DNA of 64,000 bases from Kitasatospora sp. MAP5-34. Lineage in GTDB: Bacteria; Actinomycetota; Actinomycetes; Streptomycetales; Streptomycetaceae. Shown piece after piece: positions 52,362-61,575 of this stretch. The notes beneath the pieces are model-generated. The model did not search any database. It was not told where the DNA came from and saw only the letters and a list, made by a program, of their open reading frames with translations. The stretch covers positions 62,001 to 126,000 of the forward strand of contig NZ_JARXZC010000018.1 in the NCBI RefSeq assembly GCF_029894335.1. Reading direction: 5' to 3'. The translations under genes and the position numbers were made by a program. Each line of letters starts with the position of its first letter. Position 1 is the stretch's first letter.

Positions 52362-52595
52362 GCCTGACTGCTGTCAGGGCTCGGCGAAATCAGCACGGTC
52401 CGAATCGGCACGGTCCGAGCGTAGCCCTCGAGGCAGCCGGGGCCCCGGACGGCGAGCCGAGGTCACACCGTCGGCCTATCACCGCCGCCGATTCAGCTCG
52501 GCTCCGCTACCACAGAAGCCGAGCCGACGCAGATCGGGCCGGACCCACAGCATGTCGAGATGATGGAAGGGCTGTCCGTGAGCAGGAGGCCTTCG

Positions 52596-54029
52596 ATGAC
52601 TCAGAACTCAGCGGTAACCCCCGGCACCGCGCCGCACCGGACACCCGAGGAACGAGCTGCCCTGGGCAAGGCCGCCCGCCGTGCCGTGCCACGATCCGCC
52701 CACGCCGACTACGAGCCGCCCGCGAGCCGCCCGGACCCGGTGGACGTCCTCGAAGCCCAGTCGGCGGCCAGAGTGCCCGAGCTGGTGCCGATCCGCTACG
52801 GCCGGATGACCGAGTCGCCGTTCCGCTTCTACCGGGGTGCCGCCGCGATCATGGCCACGGACCTGGCCGCCACACCGAACTCCGGCATCAAGGCCCAACT
52901 GTGCGGTGACGCACACCTGTTGAACTTCCGTTTGCTGGCCTCACCGGAACGGCACCTGCTGTTCGACATCAACGACTTCGACGAGACGCTGCCCGGCCCG
53001 TGGGAGTGGGACGTCAAACGACTGGCGACCAGCCTGGTCATCGCGAGTCGTGCGAACGGTTACACGGACGAGGAACGCGCCGCCATCGTGCTGGCCACCG
53101 TACGGTCGTACCGCGAACGGATGCTCGTCCACGCGGGCATGCGCAACCTCGACGTCTGGTACGCCCAGGCCGACATGGACCAGCTGGAGGCCCTGGCAGC
53201 TGGACAGTTGGAGAAGCGAGGCCGCAAGCGCCTCTCCCAGGCCGTGGCGAAGGCGCGCACCCGGGACAACCTGCAGGTGTTCGAGAAGCTCACCGAGGTG
53301 GTGAACGGCAGGCGTCGGATCGCGGCGGACCCGCCGCTGCTCGTACCGCTCGCCGACCTGCTCCCGGATGTCGGGCGCAGCGTGGTGGAGGACGAACTGC
53401 GCGGCCTGCTCCAGCGCTACGGCCGCAGCATCCAGACGGACCGCAGGGCTCTGCTCGGGCAGTTCCACGTGGTCGACATGGCTCGCAAGGTGGTCGGGGT
53501 CGGCAGCGTCGGCACCCGGTGCTGGATCGTCCTGCTGCTCGGCCGGGACGACGAGGACCCGCTGTTCCTGCAGGCCAAGGAGGCTGACACCTCGGTGCTG
53601 GCCCCCTTCGCGGGTGCGAGCGAGTACCGGACCGAGGGCGAGCGGGTCTGCGCGGGTCAACGGCTGATGCAGGCCGCCAGCGACATCTTCCTCGGCTGGG
53701 AGCGGGTGGAGGGCATCGACGGTCGCCAACGGGACTTCTACGTGCGCCAGTTGCGTGACTGGAAGGGCATCGCCGAACCGGAGTTGATGGTGCCGGACGG
53801 CTTGCGGGCGTTCGGCGAACTCTGCGGTGCCACCCTGGCCCGGGCCCACGCGAGGTCCGGGGACCGGATCGCGATCGCCGCGTACCTGGGGCGCGGCGAC
53901 AGCTTCGAGCGGGCGGTGGCCGTGTTCGCCGAGAGCTACGCCGACCAGAACGAGCGCGACCACCAGGCCCTGGTGGCGGCGGTACGTACCGGGCGGGTCA
54001 CCGCCGAGCGGACCGACGCATCGCCGTGA
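52596..54029 (+). CDS. DUF2252 family protein (477 aa)
   Basis: Large conserved bacterial family with a kinase-like fold, function unknown. Segments include SPFRFYRGAAAIMATDLAAT, LCGDAHLLNFRLLASPERHL, FDINDFDETLPGPWEWDVKR and LGRDDEDPLFLQAKEAD. ATG at 52596 follows GGAGG by 6 nt; the in-frame start at 52560 is less likely. The gene stands alone. Confidence 0.9.
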   Translation: MTQNSAVTPGTAPHRTPEERAALGKAARRAVPRSAHADYEPPASRPDPVDVLEAQSAARVPELVPIRYGRMTESPFRFYRGAAAIMATDLAATPNSGIKAQLCGDAHLLNFRLLASPERHLLFDINDFDETLPGPWEWDVKRLATSLVIASRANGYTDEERAAIVLATVRSYRERMLVHAGMRNLDVWYAQADMDQLEALAAGQLEKRGRKRLSQAVAKARTRDNLQVFEKLTEVVNGRRRIAADPPLLVPLADLLPDVGRSVVEDELRGLLQRYGRSIQTDRRALLGQFHVVDMARKVVGVGSVGTRCWIVLLLGRDDEDPLFLQAKEADTSVLAPFAGASEYRTEGERVCAGQRLMQAASDIFLGWERVEGIDGRQRDFYVRQLRDWKGIAEPELMVPDGLRAFGELCGATLARAHARSGDRIAIAAYLGRGDSFERAVAVFAESYADQNERDHQALVAAVRTGRVTAERTDASP

Positions 54030-54051
54030 GCCGAGGGGGTTATCGCTGCGG

Positions 54052-54261
54052 TCACCCGGGCAGCTGCCGCATCTCCAGCACGTGCAGGCCGAGGGACTGG
54101 AAGCGGACCAGCAGCCCGTACAGGTGGGCTTCGTCGGTCACCGGTCCGCAGAACAGGGTCTCCTCGGGTACGGGGACGGGTACGGGGACGCGGTCGAACT
54201 CGGGAAAGGCCTCGGCGAGCGCTTCGGAGACCAGGCCGGCGATGCGGAATTCGTAGCGCAT
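54052..54261 (-). CDS. Small conserved protein (69 aa)
   Basis: Typical small streptomycete protein found near LuxR/SHOCT loci: MRYEFRIAGLVSEALAEAFP, a Val-Pro repeat (VPVPVPVP), and ETLFCGPVTDEAHLYGLLVR ending LHVLEMRQLPG. It may be a dimeric ferredoxin-like fold. ATG at 54261 follows GAGGGAAG. Downstream of the large LuxR gene on the same strand. Confidence 0.75.
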   Translation of the reverse strand: MRYEFRIAGLVSEALAEAFPEFDRVPVPVPVPEETLFCGPVTDEAHLYGLLVRFQSLGLHVLEMRQLPG

Positions 54262-54373
54262 GCGAGAACTTCCCTCGGAGCCGAGGTTCGGGCTTTCCGC
54301 CGTTCCCACCACTGTCGGCCCCCACCGCCGGGCACGGCATCGCCCGGTACGGGCGACCTGGAGCCGGCGGGAG

Positions 54374-57073
54374 TCACAGCATCCCGAGATCCCGGGCCCG
54401 GTGGACCGCCTCACTGCGGCGGGTGACGCACAGCTTGCGGTAGATGCTCTTCAGGTGGGTCTTGACCGTGTTGGCGGAGAGGTACAGCTCGGCGGCTATC
54501 TCCTCGGTGGACAGCAGCTGCTCGGCCTGGCGCAGCACGTCGGTCTCGCGCGCGGTCAGCGGCTCGATCACCACGGGCAGCCGTTCGCAGGCCCCGGCAG
54601 GCAGCTGTCCCGGCTCGCGGGCGGGTAGCAACCAGCCGTGCGCGTGCGCCAGTCGCGGGTCCTGCCGGAGCAGCCGGCCCACCCAGGGGCCGCTCTCGAC
54701 GAAGACCCGTCGCAGCTCCTCGGGGCGGGCGAGCCCGAGGGCCGTACGGAGGTGGCGGTGGGCCTGTTCGGTGGCACCGCCTGCCGCGGCGGCCTGGGCC
54801 TGGAGCAGGCTGGCCTGGGTCCGGCTCGTGCTGGTGATCAGGGCATCGGCGGGCAGGTCGGCCAGGGTCGCCATCGCGTGGTCGCCGCGCCCTGCTGCCA
54901 GGAGGGCGCGGGCCCGGGCCACGGTGTGCTCCGGCCGGTCGCAGGCCACGGCGTCCAGCACGTCGAGGGCCGCGCCCGGGTCGCCGTGCGCCAGATGTGC
55001 GCGGGACTCGGCGATCGCCAGCTCGTCGGCCGTCCAGTCGGCCAGGTGCAGGGGCGCGGCGGCCGAGCCGGCGGCGTGGATCGTGGTGAGCGCACCCTCC
55101 CAGTCCCCCTCGGCCGTGGCCAGCCTGGAGCCGATGACGGCGGCCTCCAGCGCGAGGACGGGTTCCGGCAGCGGTCCGGCCGAGCCGGTCGCCAGGTCGA
55201 GCTGGGCCCGGGCCGTCGTGAGGTCGTTGTGCTCGGCCGCGACGCCCGCCAGCACGAGGTGGTCGAGAGCGCCCAGGCGCTCCGGCGGCAGCGCGGACCG
55301 CTCGGCGACGGCGAGGGAGCCGCGCGCGTGCTGCTCCGCCTGCCGCAGGCGCCCGCGCAGCAGCTCGGCCAGCGCCAGCGAGGCCAGCGCATCGCAGAGC
55401 GGGTACTCCGTCCCCGGGCGGCCGGACGCCTCGACGGCGGCGGTGAGCCCGGTTTCGGCGCGGTCGAGACGTCCGGCGGCGAGCTCCGCCGAGCCCAGGC
55501 CGGCCAGCACCATCGCCCGGATCTCGGGATGCTGCCCGAGCAGGGGCTCAGGGAGCGCGCGCAGCAGGCGGTCGGCGTCGGCCGCCGCCCGTTCGGTGGC
55601 CGCCGGGTCGTGGGCCAGCCGCCCGGCGAGGACCCCGACGAAGGCCCGGCTGAGCCGGGACACCAGGTCCGCGTCGTCGGTCAGGTGCTCGTCCGCACGC
55701 CGCAGCCCGGCCGTGCAACCGTCGAGGTCCTGGTCGGCCAGTCGGCAGGCCGCCGTCACCAGGCCGGTGGCCGCACCCGGCAGGTCCGTCGGCATGGTGG
55801 CGAACGTACGGCTCAGCCGGTCCGTCTCCAGGCCGGTGAGGAGCCGGCCGATCGCCAGGTCGCCGACCAACTGCCCGGCCGCGAACTGCCAGTCACCGGC
55901 GGCAGCGGCCTGCGCCACGGCCTCGGCGAGCCGTCCCGTCCCGGCGAGCCAGCGCGCGGCCCGGCCGCGCAGTTGCGGTTCGAGGCCCGGGCAGCGGTGC
56001 CGCAGGTGCGCGTGCAGGACTTCGGCGAACAGGGGGTGCAGCCGGTACCAGGCCGATCCGTCGACCTGCTCCAGGAAGGCGTTGGCGCGGGCGAGTTCGG
56101 CCAGGATCCAGTCGGCGTCGTCGCGGCCGGTCAGTGTGTCCGCGAGCCCGGGGTGGATGCGGTCGGTGATGCTCGCGCGTAACAGGAGGTCCTGGGTGGA
56201 CGGCGGTTGCGCGTCGAGCACCTCGGTGAGCAGGTAGTCGGAGATCGTGGTGCGGTTGGCGGCGAACTCCCGGACGAAAGCCTCAGGATCGGCGCTCGCC
56301 CGCATCGCCAGGCCGCACAGGCGCAGGCCGGCCGCCCAACCGTCGGTGCGGTCCACCAGCAGCCGGATTCCCGCCTCCGAGATCTCCAACCCGTGCTCCC
56401 GCAGCAGCACGCATGTGTCCGCGCCGGTGAACCTCAGGTCCGCGTTTCGGATCTCGGTGATCTCGCCGGCCGTCCGGTAGCCGTGCAGTGGCAGCAACGA
56501 GTCCGTCCGGCCGGTGAGCACGAGACGCAGGCCGTGGGCGGCGTGCCGGAGCACGAAGTGCAGACCGTCGACGATCTCCGGCGCGCGGGCCGAGTCGAAC
56601 TGGTCGAGTACCAGGACCACCGGGTCCGGCCGCTCGGCCAGCCCATTGGCGAGCCGCACCAGGAACGACCGGTCGACGCCCTCGGCGCGGGTCGGGCTGC
56701 CCACCTCGGGGGGCAGCTGTTCGCCGCGCCGCTGGAACGCCTCCAGTACGTAGGCCCAGAAGGCCCCCGGCGCGTCGCCCGGTTCCACGGTGAGCCACAC
56801 GGCCGGGTACGGGGAGAGCGCTTCGCTGGCCCAGTGGGCGGTGAGTACCGTCTTGCCCGCACCGGCCGGGCCGTTGACGAGGGTGAGCGGCCCCTGCACC
56901 CCGGCGGTCAGCCGCTCCAGCAACGCCGGGCGGCGGACGAGGATCTTCGGCAACGCCGGGACGGCGAACCTGGCCGCCAGCATCGGATCGCCGAGGGGGG
57001 TCGGCCGCGGCTGCGGCGGGTCGGGAGGGGCCGGCCAGGGGGCTGGGGAGACGGCCGTTGCGAGATTCCACAT
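54374..57073 (-). CDS. MalT/LAL-type LuxR-family regulator (899 aa)
   Basis: Large ATP-dependent regulator. Walker A GPAGAGKT at 68-75, Walker B-like PVVLVLDQFDSA, then a winged/ARM region and TPR-like helical repeats in the middle, and a C-terminal LuxR HTH (LTARETDVLRQAEQLLSTEE, YLSANTVKTHLKSIYRKL). ATG at 57073 was chosen as the start before the Pro-rich leader; the longer frame reaches into the divergent promoter region. Divergent from the SHOCT/DUF6325 operon and probably controls it. Confidence 0.92.
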   Translation of the reverse strand: MWNLATAVSPAPWPAPPDPPQPRPTPLGDPMLAARFAVPALPKILVRRPALLERLTAGVQGPLTLVNGPAGAGKTVLTAHWASEALSPYPAVWLTVEPGDAPGAFWAYVLEAFQRRGEQLPPEVGSPTRAEGVDRSFLVRLANGLAERPDPVVLVLDQFDSARAPEIVDGLHFVLRHAAHGLRLVLTGRTDSLLPLHGYRTAGEITEIRNADLRFTGADTCVLLREHGLEISEAGIRLLVDRTDGWAAGLRLCGLAMRASADPEAFVREFAANRTTISDYLLTEVLDAQPPSTQDLLLRASITDRIHPGLADTLTGRDDADWILAELARANAFLEQVDGSAWYRLHPLFAEVLHAHLRHRCPGLEPQLRGRAARWLAGTGRLAEAVAQAAAAGDWQFAAGQLVGDLAIGRLLTGLETDRLSRTFATMPTDLPGAATGLVTAACRLADQDLDGCTAGLRRADEHLTDDADLVSRLSRAFVGVLAGRLAHDPAATERAAADADRLLRALPEPLLGQHPEIRAMVLAGLGSAELAAGRLDRAETGLTAAVEASGRPGTEYPLCDALASLALAELLRGRLRQAEQHARGSLAVAERSALPPERLGALDHLVLAGVAAEHNDLTTARAQLDLATGSAGPLPEPVLALEAAVIGSRLATAEGDWEGALTTIHAAGSAAAPLHLADWTADELAIAESRAHLAHGDPGAALDVLDAVACDRPEHTVARARALLAAGRGDHAMATLADLPADALITSTSRTQASLLQAQAAAAGGATEQAHRHLRTALGLARPEELRRVFVESGPWVGRLLRQDPRLAHAHGWLLPAREPGQLPAGACERLPVVIEPLTARETDVLRQAEQLLSTEEIAAELYLSANTVKTHLKSIYRKLCVTRRSEAVHRARDLGML

Positions 57074-57278
57074 GGGGTCACCGAGGTCGCCGAGTCTCCG
57101 AGCGGGAGATCTGTGATCGGGCGTCCTCTCCCACTCAACCGCTGCCGACCGGTGATCACCAGTCGCACTCACCTGCCCCGGGCGCCTCACCCGCTCGGGG
57201 TGATGCGGCCGGGCGGGATTGCCTCGCACGGTGGACGCAGGACCCTCGTCGACAGGGTGCACCGACAGGAGAGTGACC

Positions 57279-57689
57279 ATGAACCTTGCACTGGCGAACC
57301 TGGCGTCGGACTACCCGCTGCTGAACCTGTTCTGGACCATCGCGATGATCTTCCTGTGGGTCCTGTGGTTCATGCTGCTCTTCCGCGTCATCGGCGACAT
57401 CTTCCGTGACCACGAGCTGGGTGGCGGCGGGAAGGCCGCCTGGGCACTCCTGGTGGTCATCCTCCCGTTCCTCGGCGTCTTCGTGTACCTGATCGCCCGG
57501 GGCACCGGCATGCACGAGCGCGAGGTGCAGCGGGCGCAGCAGAGCGAGGAGGCGTTCCGCACCTACCTGCGCGCCGCCGCCGGTACGACCGGCAGCACCG
57601 ACGAGCTGACCAGGCTCGCCGAGCTGAAGAACCGGGGCGACATCACGGCGGAGGAGTACGAGCGCGCCAAGGCCAAGATCCTGGCCTGA
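57279..57689 (+). CDS. Membrane protein with PLDc_N and SHOCT domains (136 aa)
   Basis: Two helices (LLNLFWTIAMIFLWVLWFML; AAWALLVVILPFLGVFVYLI) with the PLDc_N-like spacing, then a SHOCT motif (LTRLAELKNRGDITAEEYER). ATG at 57279 follows CAGGAGAG. First gene of a trio (SHOCT/DUF6325/SHOCT) common in streptomycetes, divergent from the LuxR gene. Confidence 0.88.
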   Translation: MNLALANLASDYPLLNLFWTIAMIFLWVLWFMLLFRVIGDIFRDHELGGGGKAAWALLVVILPFLGVFVYLIARGTGMHEREVQRAQQSEEAFRTYLRAAAGTTGSTDELTRLAELKNRGDITAEEYERAKAKILA

Positions 57690-57804
57690 CCGGACCGGGC
57701 GGATCCCGGCAGGCACCGGCACGCACCGGCAGACCCTGAACAGATCCTGACCAGGTCACCCGGCCTGGAACCGGCCTGAGACCGGCCTGAGAGGAGCGAA
57801 CGGC

Positions 57805-58236
57805 ATGGAGGACGTCGGCCCGGTCGAGTACATCGTCATCGCCTTTCCGGGAAACCGCTTCAACGGTGAGATCGTCCCGGAGCTGATGAGGCTCGTGGAG
57901 AACGGCACGGTCCGGATTCTCGACCTCACGTTTGTCAGGAAGGATGCGGACGGCACGGTCAGCTACCAGGAGTTGGAGGCACTCGGCCCCGACGAGGCCT
58001 CGCCGTTCGACAGCCTCGACGGCGAGATCGGCGGTCTGTTCAGCGAGGAGGACCTCGCCATCATCGCGGAGGAACTCATCCCCGACTCGTCGGCCGCCCT
58101 GCTCGTCTGGGAGAACACCTGGGCGGCCACCGTCGCCGCAGCCGTCCGCCGAGCCGGCGGACTGCTGGTCCAGCACGAGCGGATCCCGGCGCCGGTCGTC
58201 GCGCAGGCGCTCGAAGCCGCTGCCGCTGCCACCTGA
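57805..58236 (+). CDS. DUF6325 family protein (143 aa)
   Basis: Conserved protein with GPVEYIVIAFPGNRFNGEIV, ILDLTFVRKDADGTVSYQEL and SAALLVWENTWAATVAAAVR. Resembles DUF1269-type membrane-associated regulators in pattern. Ribosome site GAGAGGAG. Lies between two SHOCT genes in one operon. Role unknown, perhaps envelope stress. Confidence 0.85.
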   Translation: MEDVGPVEYIVIAFPGNRFNGEIVPELMRLVENGTVRILDLTFVRKDADGTVSYQELEALGPDEASPFDSLDGEIGGLFSEEDLAIIAEELIPDSSAALLVWENTWAATVAAAVRRAGGLLVQHERIPAPVVAQALEAAAAAT

Positions 58237-58270
58237 CGCTGCGGCAACCCCGTACCGAGAGGAGCTCACG

Positions 58271-58597
58271 ATGCTGCGTCGTCCCGTAGTCCGCGCCGGC
58301 CGTCCGGGTGTCATCGGCCTGGCAGCGCGCACGGCGGTCGTCGCCGGGACGGCGACCGCCGTGTCCGGCCGCGTCGCCAGACGGCAGGCCGAGCGCGCGG
58401 CCCCCGAGCAGGACGCCTACCAGGCGAGTGCCCAGGCCGCCGCTCAACCCGAGGTCCGGCCGAGTCCCGCGCCGGGCCCGGCAGGGCTCACCGAAGCGGA
58501 CATCAGCAGCCTCGAACGCCTGGCCCGGCTCCACGAGCAAGGGGTGCTCTCGGACCAGGAGCTCGCCGCCGCGAAGGCCCGCATCCTGGGGATCTGA
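58271..58597 (+). CDS. SHOCT-domain small protein (108 aa)
   Basis: Basic N-terminus with a hydrophobic stretch (GVIGLAARTAVVAGTATAVSG), a Gln/Ala/Pro linker and a C-terminal SHOCT motif (LERLARLHEQGVLSDQELAA). ATG at 58271 follows GAGAGGAG. Third gene of the trio. Confidence 0.88.
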   Translation: MLRRPVVRAGRPGVIGLAARTAVVAGTATAVSGRVARRQAERAAPEQDAYQASAQAAAQPEVRPSPAPGPAGLTEADISSLERLARLHEQGVLSDQELAAAKARILGI

Positions 58598-58645
58598 GCA
58601 ACGGCCGGAGGCGGCGGGGTCGCCGCCAGGTCCACCGGCCGGCCC

Positions 58646-59980
58646 TCAGGCGGGCAGCGTCCACTTCTGGTTGGCGCCGCCGGTGCAGTCCCAGATCTCC
58701 GCCTGGGTGCCCGGTGTGGTGGACCAACCGGTGTCGTCGAGGCACTTGTTGGACTGCGGGTTGTACAACGACCCGTCGGAGCGCGGTATCCACACCTGGG
58801 AACCGGTGTTGTTGCAGTCGTACAGGTCCACGGCCGTGCCGTTCGCGGTGCCCGCCGCGTAGACGTCCAGGCACTTGCCCAGCACGTGCAGGGTGGTGCC
58901 CGCCTGGACGAAGGACCAGTCCTGCGCGCTCGTACCGTTGCAGGTGTACACCTGGATCGGGTTGTAGTTCGCGGTGCCGGCCGAACGGTCGTCCAGGCAC
59001 AGGCCGCCGTATCCGGTGATCGCGCCCGCCCCGGGAGCGGAGCCGCCGGTGGTCGTGTACGCCGCGACGTACCCCACGCTCATCGTGCCGCCGGAGCTGG
59101 TGGAGCCGTTCGGCGTGGTGCAGCCGCACACACCGTTGGGGAACCCGCCGCCGACGGCGAGGTCGAAGATGATGGACAGGTTGTGGTCGAAGGCCTGCTG
59201 CCAGGCGGCGGCCCCGACCTGACTCTCGCTCACGCTGAAGTACTGGGTGCCGTCCAGGTACCAGGTGATCGACTCGGCGGAGGTTTTCGTGCGGTCCAGG
59301 ATCATCGCGTACGTATGGAAGCCGGCTTGGCAGCCCGAGCAGGCGCGCAAGCCGCTGCCGATGCCGTTGCTCTCGTTGCACACACCGCCCGGGCTGGTAC
59401 CGCAGTGGATCGTACCGGCCACCTGGGACAGCGCGTTGACGTCCTCCATGATGTCGATCTCGCCGTTCTCGGGCCACTGCCCCGGGCCGAGCATCCAGAA
59501 CGCGGGCCAGTAGCCCTGGCCACTCCCCGGGTCGGGCTGCTGGATCGACGCGGTGACCTCCAACTTGCCACCGGCCGGTGCGCCTACGGCGGCGTTCGGC
59601 GTCCGGATCCGGCCGGAGGTCCAACTGCCGCCGGTGCTCAGGGCGGTGATGTCCAGGTGACCGCTGCCGTCGAGGTGGACGTTGGCGGTCGAGTCGGTCA
59701 TCGTCTCGATCTCGCCGGTCCCGAAGTTCGAGCCGGGGCCGGTGTCGTAGACCCAGTTCGACGAGGACGGCGCGCTGCCTGCCGCACCCGAGAAATCGTC
59801 ACTGAACACCGTCGTCCACCCCGAGGGCGGCCCGGGAACAGCCACCGCACCGGCCGGGGCCGGGAAGGTCACGAAGAGCGCGAGCAGGGCCGCCGCCGAG
59901 GACACGACGAGTGGGCGACAGCCGCGCAGGAGCGAGCGAACACCCTTGGGCGTACGCGTAGTTCTGGTTCCGGACGTCAT
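58646..59980 (-). CDS. Secreted GH16 glucanase with ricin-type CBM13 lectin (444 aa)
   Basis: Endo-acting beta-glucanase, probably on beta-1,3-glucans. Signal peptide (LVVSSAAALLALFVTFPAPA), GH16 domain at about 55-310 with catalytic ENGEIDIME (nucleophile Glu174, acid/base Glu179). A ricin B-type lectin domain follows (CLDDRSAGTANYNPIQVYTC, CLDVYAAGTANGTAVDLYDC, QAEIWDCTGGANQKW) with QxW-like repeats. ATG at 59980 has GGGAG upstream. Confidence 0.93.
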   Translation of the reverse strand: MTSGTRTTRTPKGVRSLLRGCRPLVVSSAAALLALFVTFPAPAGAVAVPGPPSGWTTVFSDDFSGAAGSAPSSSNWVYDTGPGSNFGTGEIETMTDSTANVHLDGSGHLDITALSTGGSWTSGRIRTPNAAVGAPAGGKLEVTASIQQPDPGSGQGYWPAFWMLGPGQWPENGEIDIMEDVNALSQVAGTIHCGTSPGGVCNESNGIGSGLRACSGCQAGFHTYAMILDRTKTSAESITWYLDGTQYFSVSESQVGAAAWQQAFDHNLSIIFDLAVGGGFPNGVCGCTTPNGSTSSGGTMSVGYVAAYTTTGGSAPGAGAITGYGGLCLDDRSAGTANYNPIQVYTCNGTSAQDWSFVQAGTTLHVLGKCLDVYAAGTANGTAVDLYDCNNTGSQVWIPRSDGSLYNPQSNKCLDDTGWSTTPGTQAEIWDCTGGANQKWTLPA

Positions 59981-60314
59981 CTGCGACTCCCAGGGATTTC
60001 ATCCGGCGGGCGCACCGAGGGCCGGCCGGGCTGCACAGCGGAGGCACATCGGGACGGGAGTGAAACCCGTCGCCGGATGGGTCTGACGCCGTGTCTGGGA
60101 GTATGTGGTCTACTCCTGTTCACGTCAAGGGAACCCGTAGGACCTTATACCCTTATCCAGCACGGGAGTTGCTCCAACGTCCCGGCGGGCCACCGCATCG
60201 GTCGACAGGTCCGGCGGGCCGATCGGGCGCCGAGGCGGCGCCGAGCCGTCCGGTGCGGACCATCCTGCGGCCCACACCGGACGGCTGGTACTCAGCGCTC
60301 GGGTCGACTGGTAC
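59981..60314. other. Intergenic region upstream of the GH16 gene
   Basis: No gene was seen in these 334 bp. They hold the GH16 promoter at 60100-60128 and an AT-richer stretch around 60090-60160; nothing else was recognised. Confidence 0.4.
60100..60128 (-). promoter_or_regulatory. Promoter of the GH16 glucanase gene
   Basis: On the minus strand TTGACG (60128-60123) and CATACT (60105-60100) are 17 nt apart. This places transcription start about 110 nt upstream of the ATG. Confidence 0.5.
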
Positions 60315-60659
60315 TCAGGCCGGCTGGGACAGCCCGATGACGTTGCCGTCGGTGTCCTTGACCAGGGCGATCAGCAAGCCCCCGCCGACGTCCGTGGGCT
60401 CCTGGAGGATTTCCGCACCAGCGTCGACCAGCCCCTGCATGGTCTTCCTGATGTCGTCCACGTCCCAGTAGGCGACCGAACCGGCCAGCCCCTTGCTGTG
60501 CCCCTGCGGGTCGAGTCCGATGTCCAGGCCGCCGACCTTGTAGCCGACGTAGTAGGGCTCGTCCATGATGGGCTCGACGCCGAGCAGCTCGCCGTACAGG
60601 GCCTTGGCCTTGGCGAGGTCCTTGACGGGGTGGATGATGCTCCGGATCCGGGCAGTCAC
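60315..60659 (-). CDS. VOC family protein (114 aa)
   Basis: Glyoxalase fold: IRSIIHPVKDLAKAKALYGE, AYWDVDDIRKTMQGLVDAGA and LVKDTDGNVIGLSQP. Predicted metalloenzyme or binding protein of unknown substrate. The start is GTG at 60659. Confidence 0.88.
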   Translation of the reverse strand: MTARIRSIIHPVKDLAKAKALYGELLGVEPIMDEPYYVGYKVGGLDIGLDPQGHSKGLAGSVAYWDVDDIRKTMQGLVDAGAEILQEPTDVGGGLLIALVKDTDGNVIGLSQPA

Positions 60660-60844
60660 GTTGTCGCTCCCTGGTGGTGTGAGGTGCGGACCGGGCCACG
60701 GCGGCAGAGCAGCGGGGCGGCCCCGAGGTCCATGACCACCACGCTAAACGCTGACCGGCAGGTCCGCCTTCTCCATTCCTGCTCGGTCGGAGGCCCTATG
60801 CTGCCCCCGTCCCGTCCGCCTGCTTCGCCACTGGAGGTACGGCT

Positions 60845-61126
60845 TTGCTGACCCTGGACCTGCACCCGGTCTTCCGCAACAACCGCGACATCGAACTCGC
60901 TCTGCGGGAGACTCTCTTCAAGGCGGTCCGCACCGGGGAGACCATCGTCGAGATCATTCCGGGCAAGGGGACGGGACAGCTCAGGAAGCGGGTGCTGGCC
61001 TTCCTCGGCCAGCGGCACATCAGGAAGCTGTACGTCCGGGTCGAGGCGGACCAGGCCAATACCGGCCGGATCCTGGTCCACCTCACCCGGCCGGGGAGCG
61101 GCGTCGACCGGCCTCCGGCCGGGTGA
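60845..61126 (+). CDS. Stand-alone Smr domain protein (93 aa)
   Basis: Small MutS-related domain: LDLHPVFRNNRDIELALRET, EIIPGKGTGQLRKRVLAFL with the conserved GKGTG loop, and YVRVEADQANTGRILVHL. The family can nick or bind nucleic acid. TTG at 60845 follows GGAGGT by 7 nt. Confidence 0.85.
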   Translation: MLTLDLHPVFRNNRDIELALRETLFKAVRTGETIVEIIPGKGTGQLRKRVLAFLGQRHIRKLYVRVEADQANTGRILVHLTRPGSGVDRPPAG

Positions 61127-61128
61127 GG
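61081..61128 (+). terminator. Hairpin overlapping the Smr stop codon
   Basis: CCTCACCCGGCC (61081-61092) pairs with GGCCGGGTGAGG (61117-61128), a perfect 12-bp stem that includes the TGA stop. Confidence 0.55.
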
Positions 61129-61222
61129 TGGACAGAGCGCGCCGCCGGAGTCCGGGTAGCGGGCCGGCGGCAGAGCGCGCCGCCGACCCCAACCGTGACC
61201 ACAGCCGGGCCGGGCCGCTCTG

Positions 61223-61546
61223 TCACAGGAAGTAGAGACGGCTGAGCGGTACGTGCTGCGTCGGCTCCGAGCGGACCGGTGCGCCGTCCAGGGTCACCAG
61301 TCCGCTGCGCGGGTCGACCTCGACCTGCCCGAGGCGGGCGTTGTGCACCAGGTCGGCCGGGCCGATGCCCCGGGTGCCCCGGACGGCGACCCGGCGGCGG
61401 CGGGTCGTCATAGCGTCGTGCGGGCTGCCGGGGGAGCCCGAGTCGGCGGCGGCCTGCGAGACGAAGGCGACCGACAGGTCGGCCGGGGCCGCGCCGTGCG
61501 CGCCGAACAACAGCAACCGATCACGTTCCGTCGGGGTCAGTTGCAC
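61223..61546 (-). pseudogene. Urease relic: ureA start fused to ureC end
   Basis: The 107-aa frame starts MQLTPTERDRLLLFGA, the N-terminus of the urease gamma subunit. It passes directly into ADLSVAFVSQAAADSG and VRGTRGIGPADLVHNARLGQ, finishing with VPLSRLYFL, the C-terminus of the urease alpha subunit. The nickel ligands, the carbamylated Lys and the whole beta subunit are gone, so it cannot be a urease. One deletion that removed ureB and most of ureA and ureC explains it. Both parents have FGA at the join, suggesting microhomology. Confidence 0.85.
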
Positions 61547-61562
61547 GTGCCCTCTTCTCTGT

Positions 61563-61575
61563 TGACGCTGCGTCA
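61563..61575. promoter_or_regulatory. Palindrome TGACG-CTG-CGTCA overlapping the agmatine deiminase stop
   Basis: Perfect 5+3+5 palindrome upstream of the urease relic start's opposite end, containing the TGA of the downstream deiminase gene at 61573-61575. Third intergenic copy of this pattern in the window. Confidence 0.35.

Noticed and set aside
60060..60180. Chitinase-type direct repeat operator in front of GH16
   Set aside because: Only a partial TGGTCTA match occurs once, which is insufficient for that operator.
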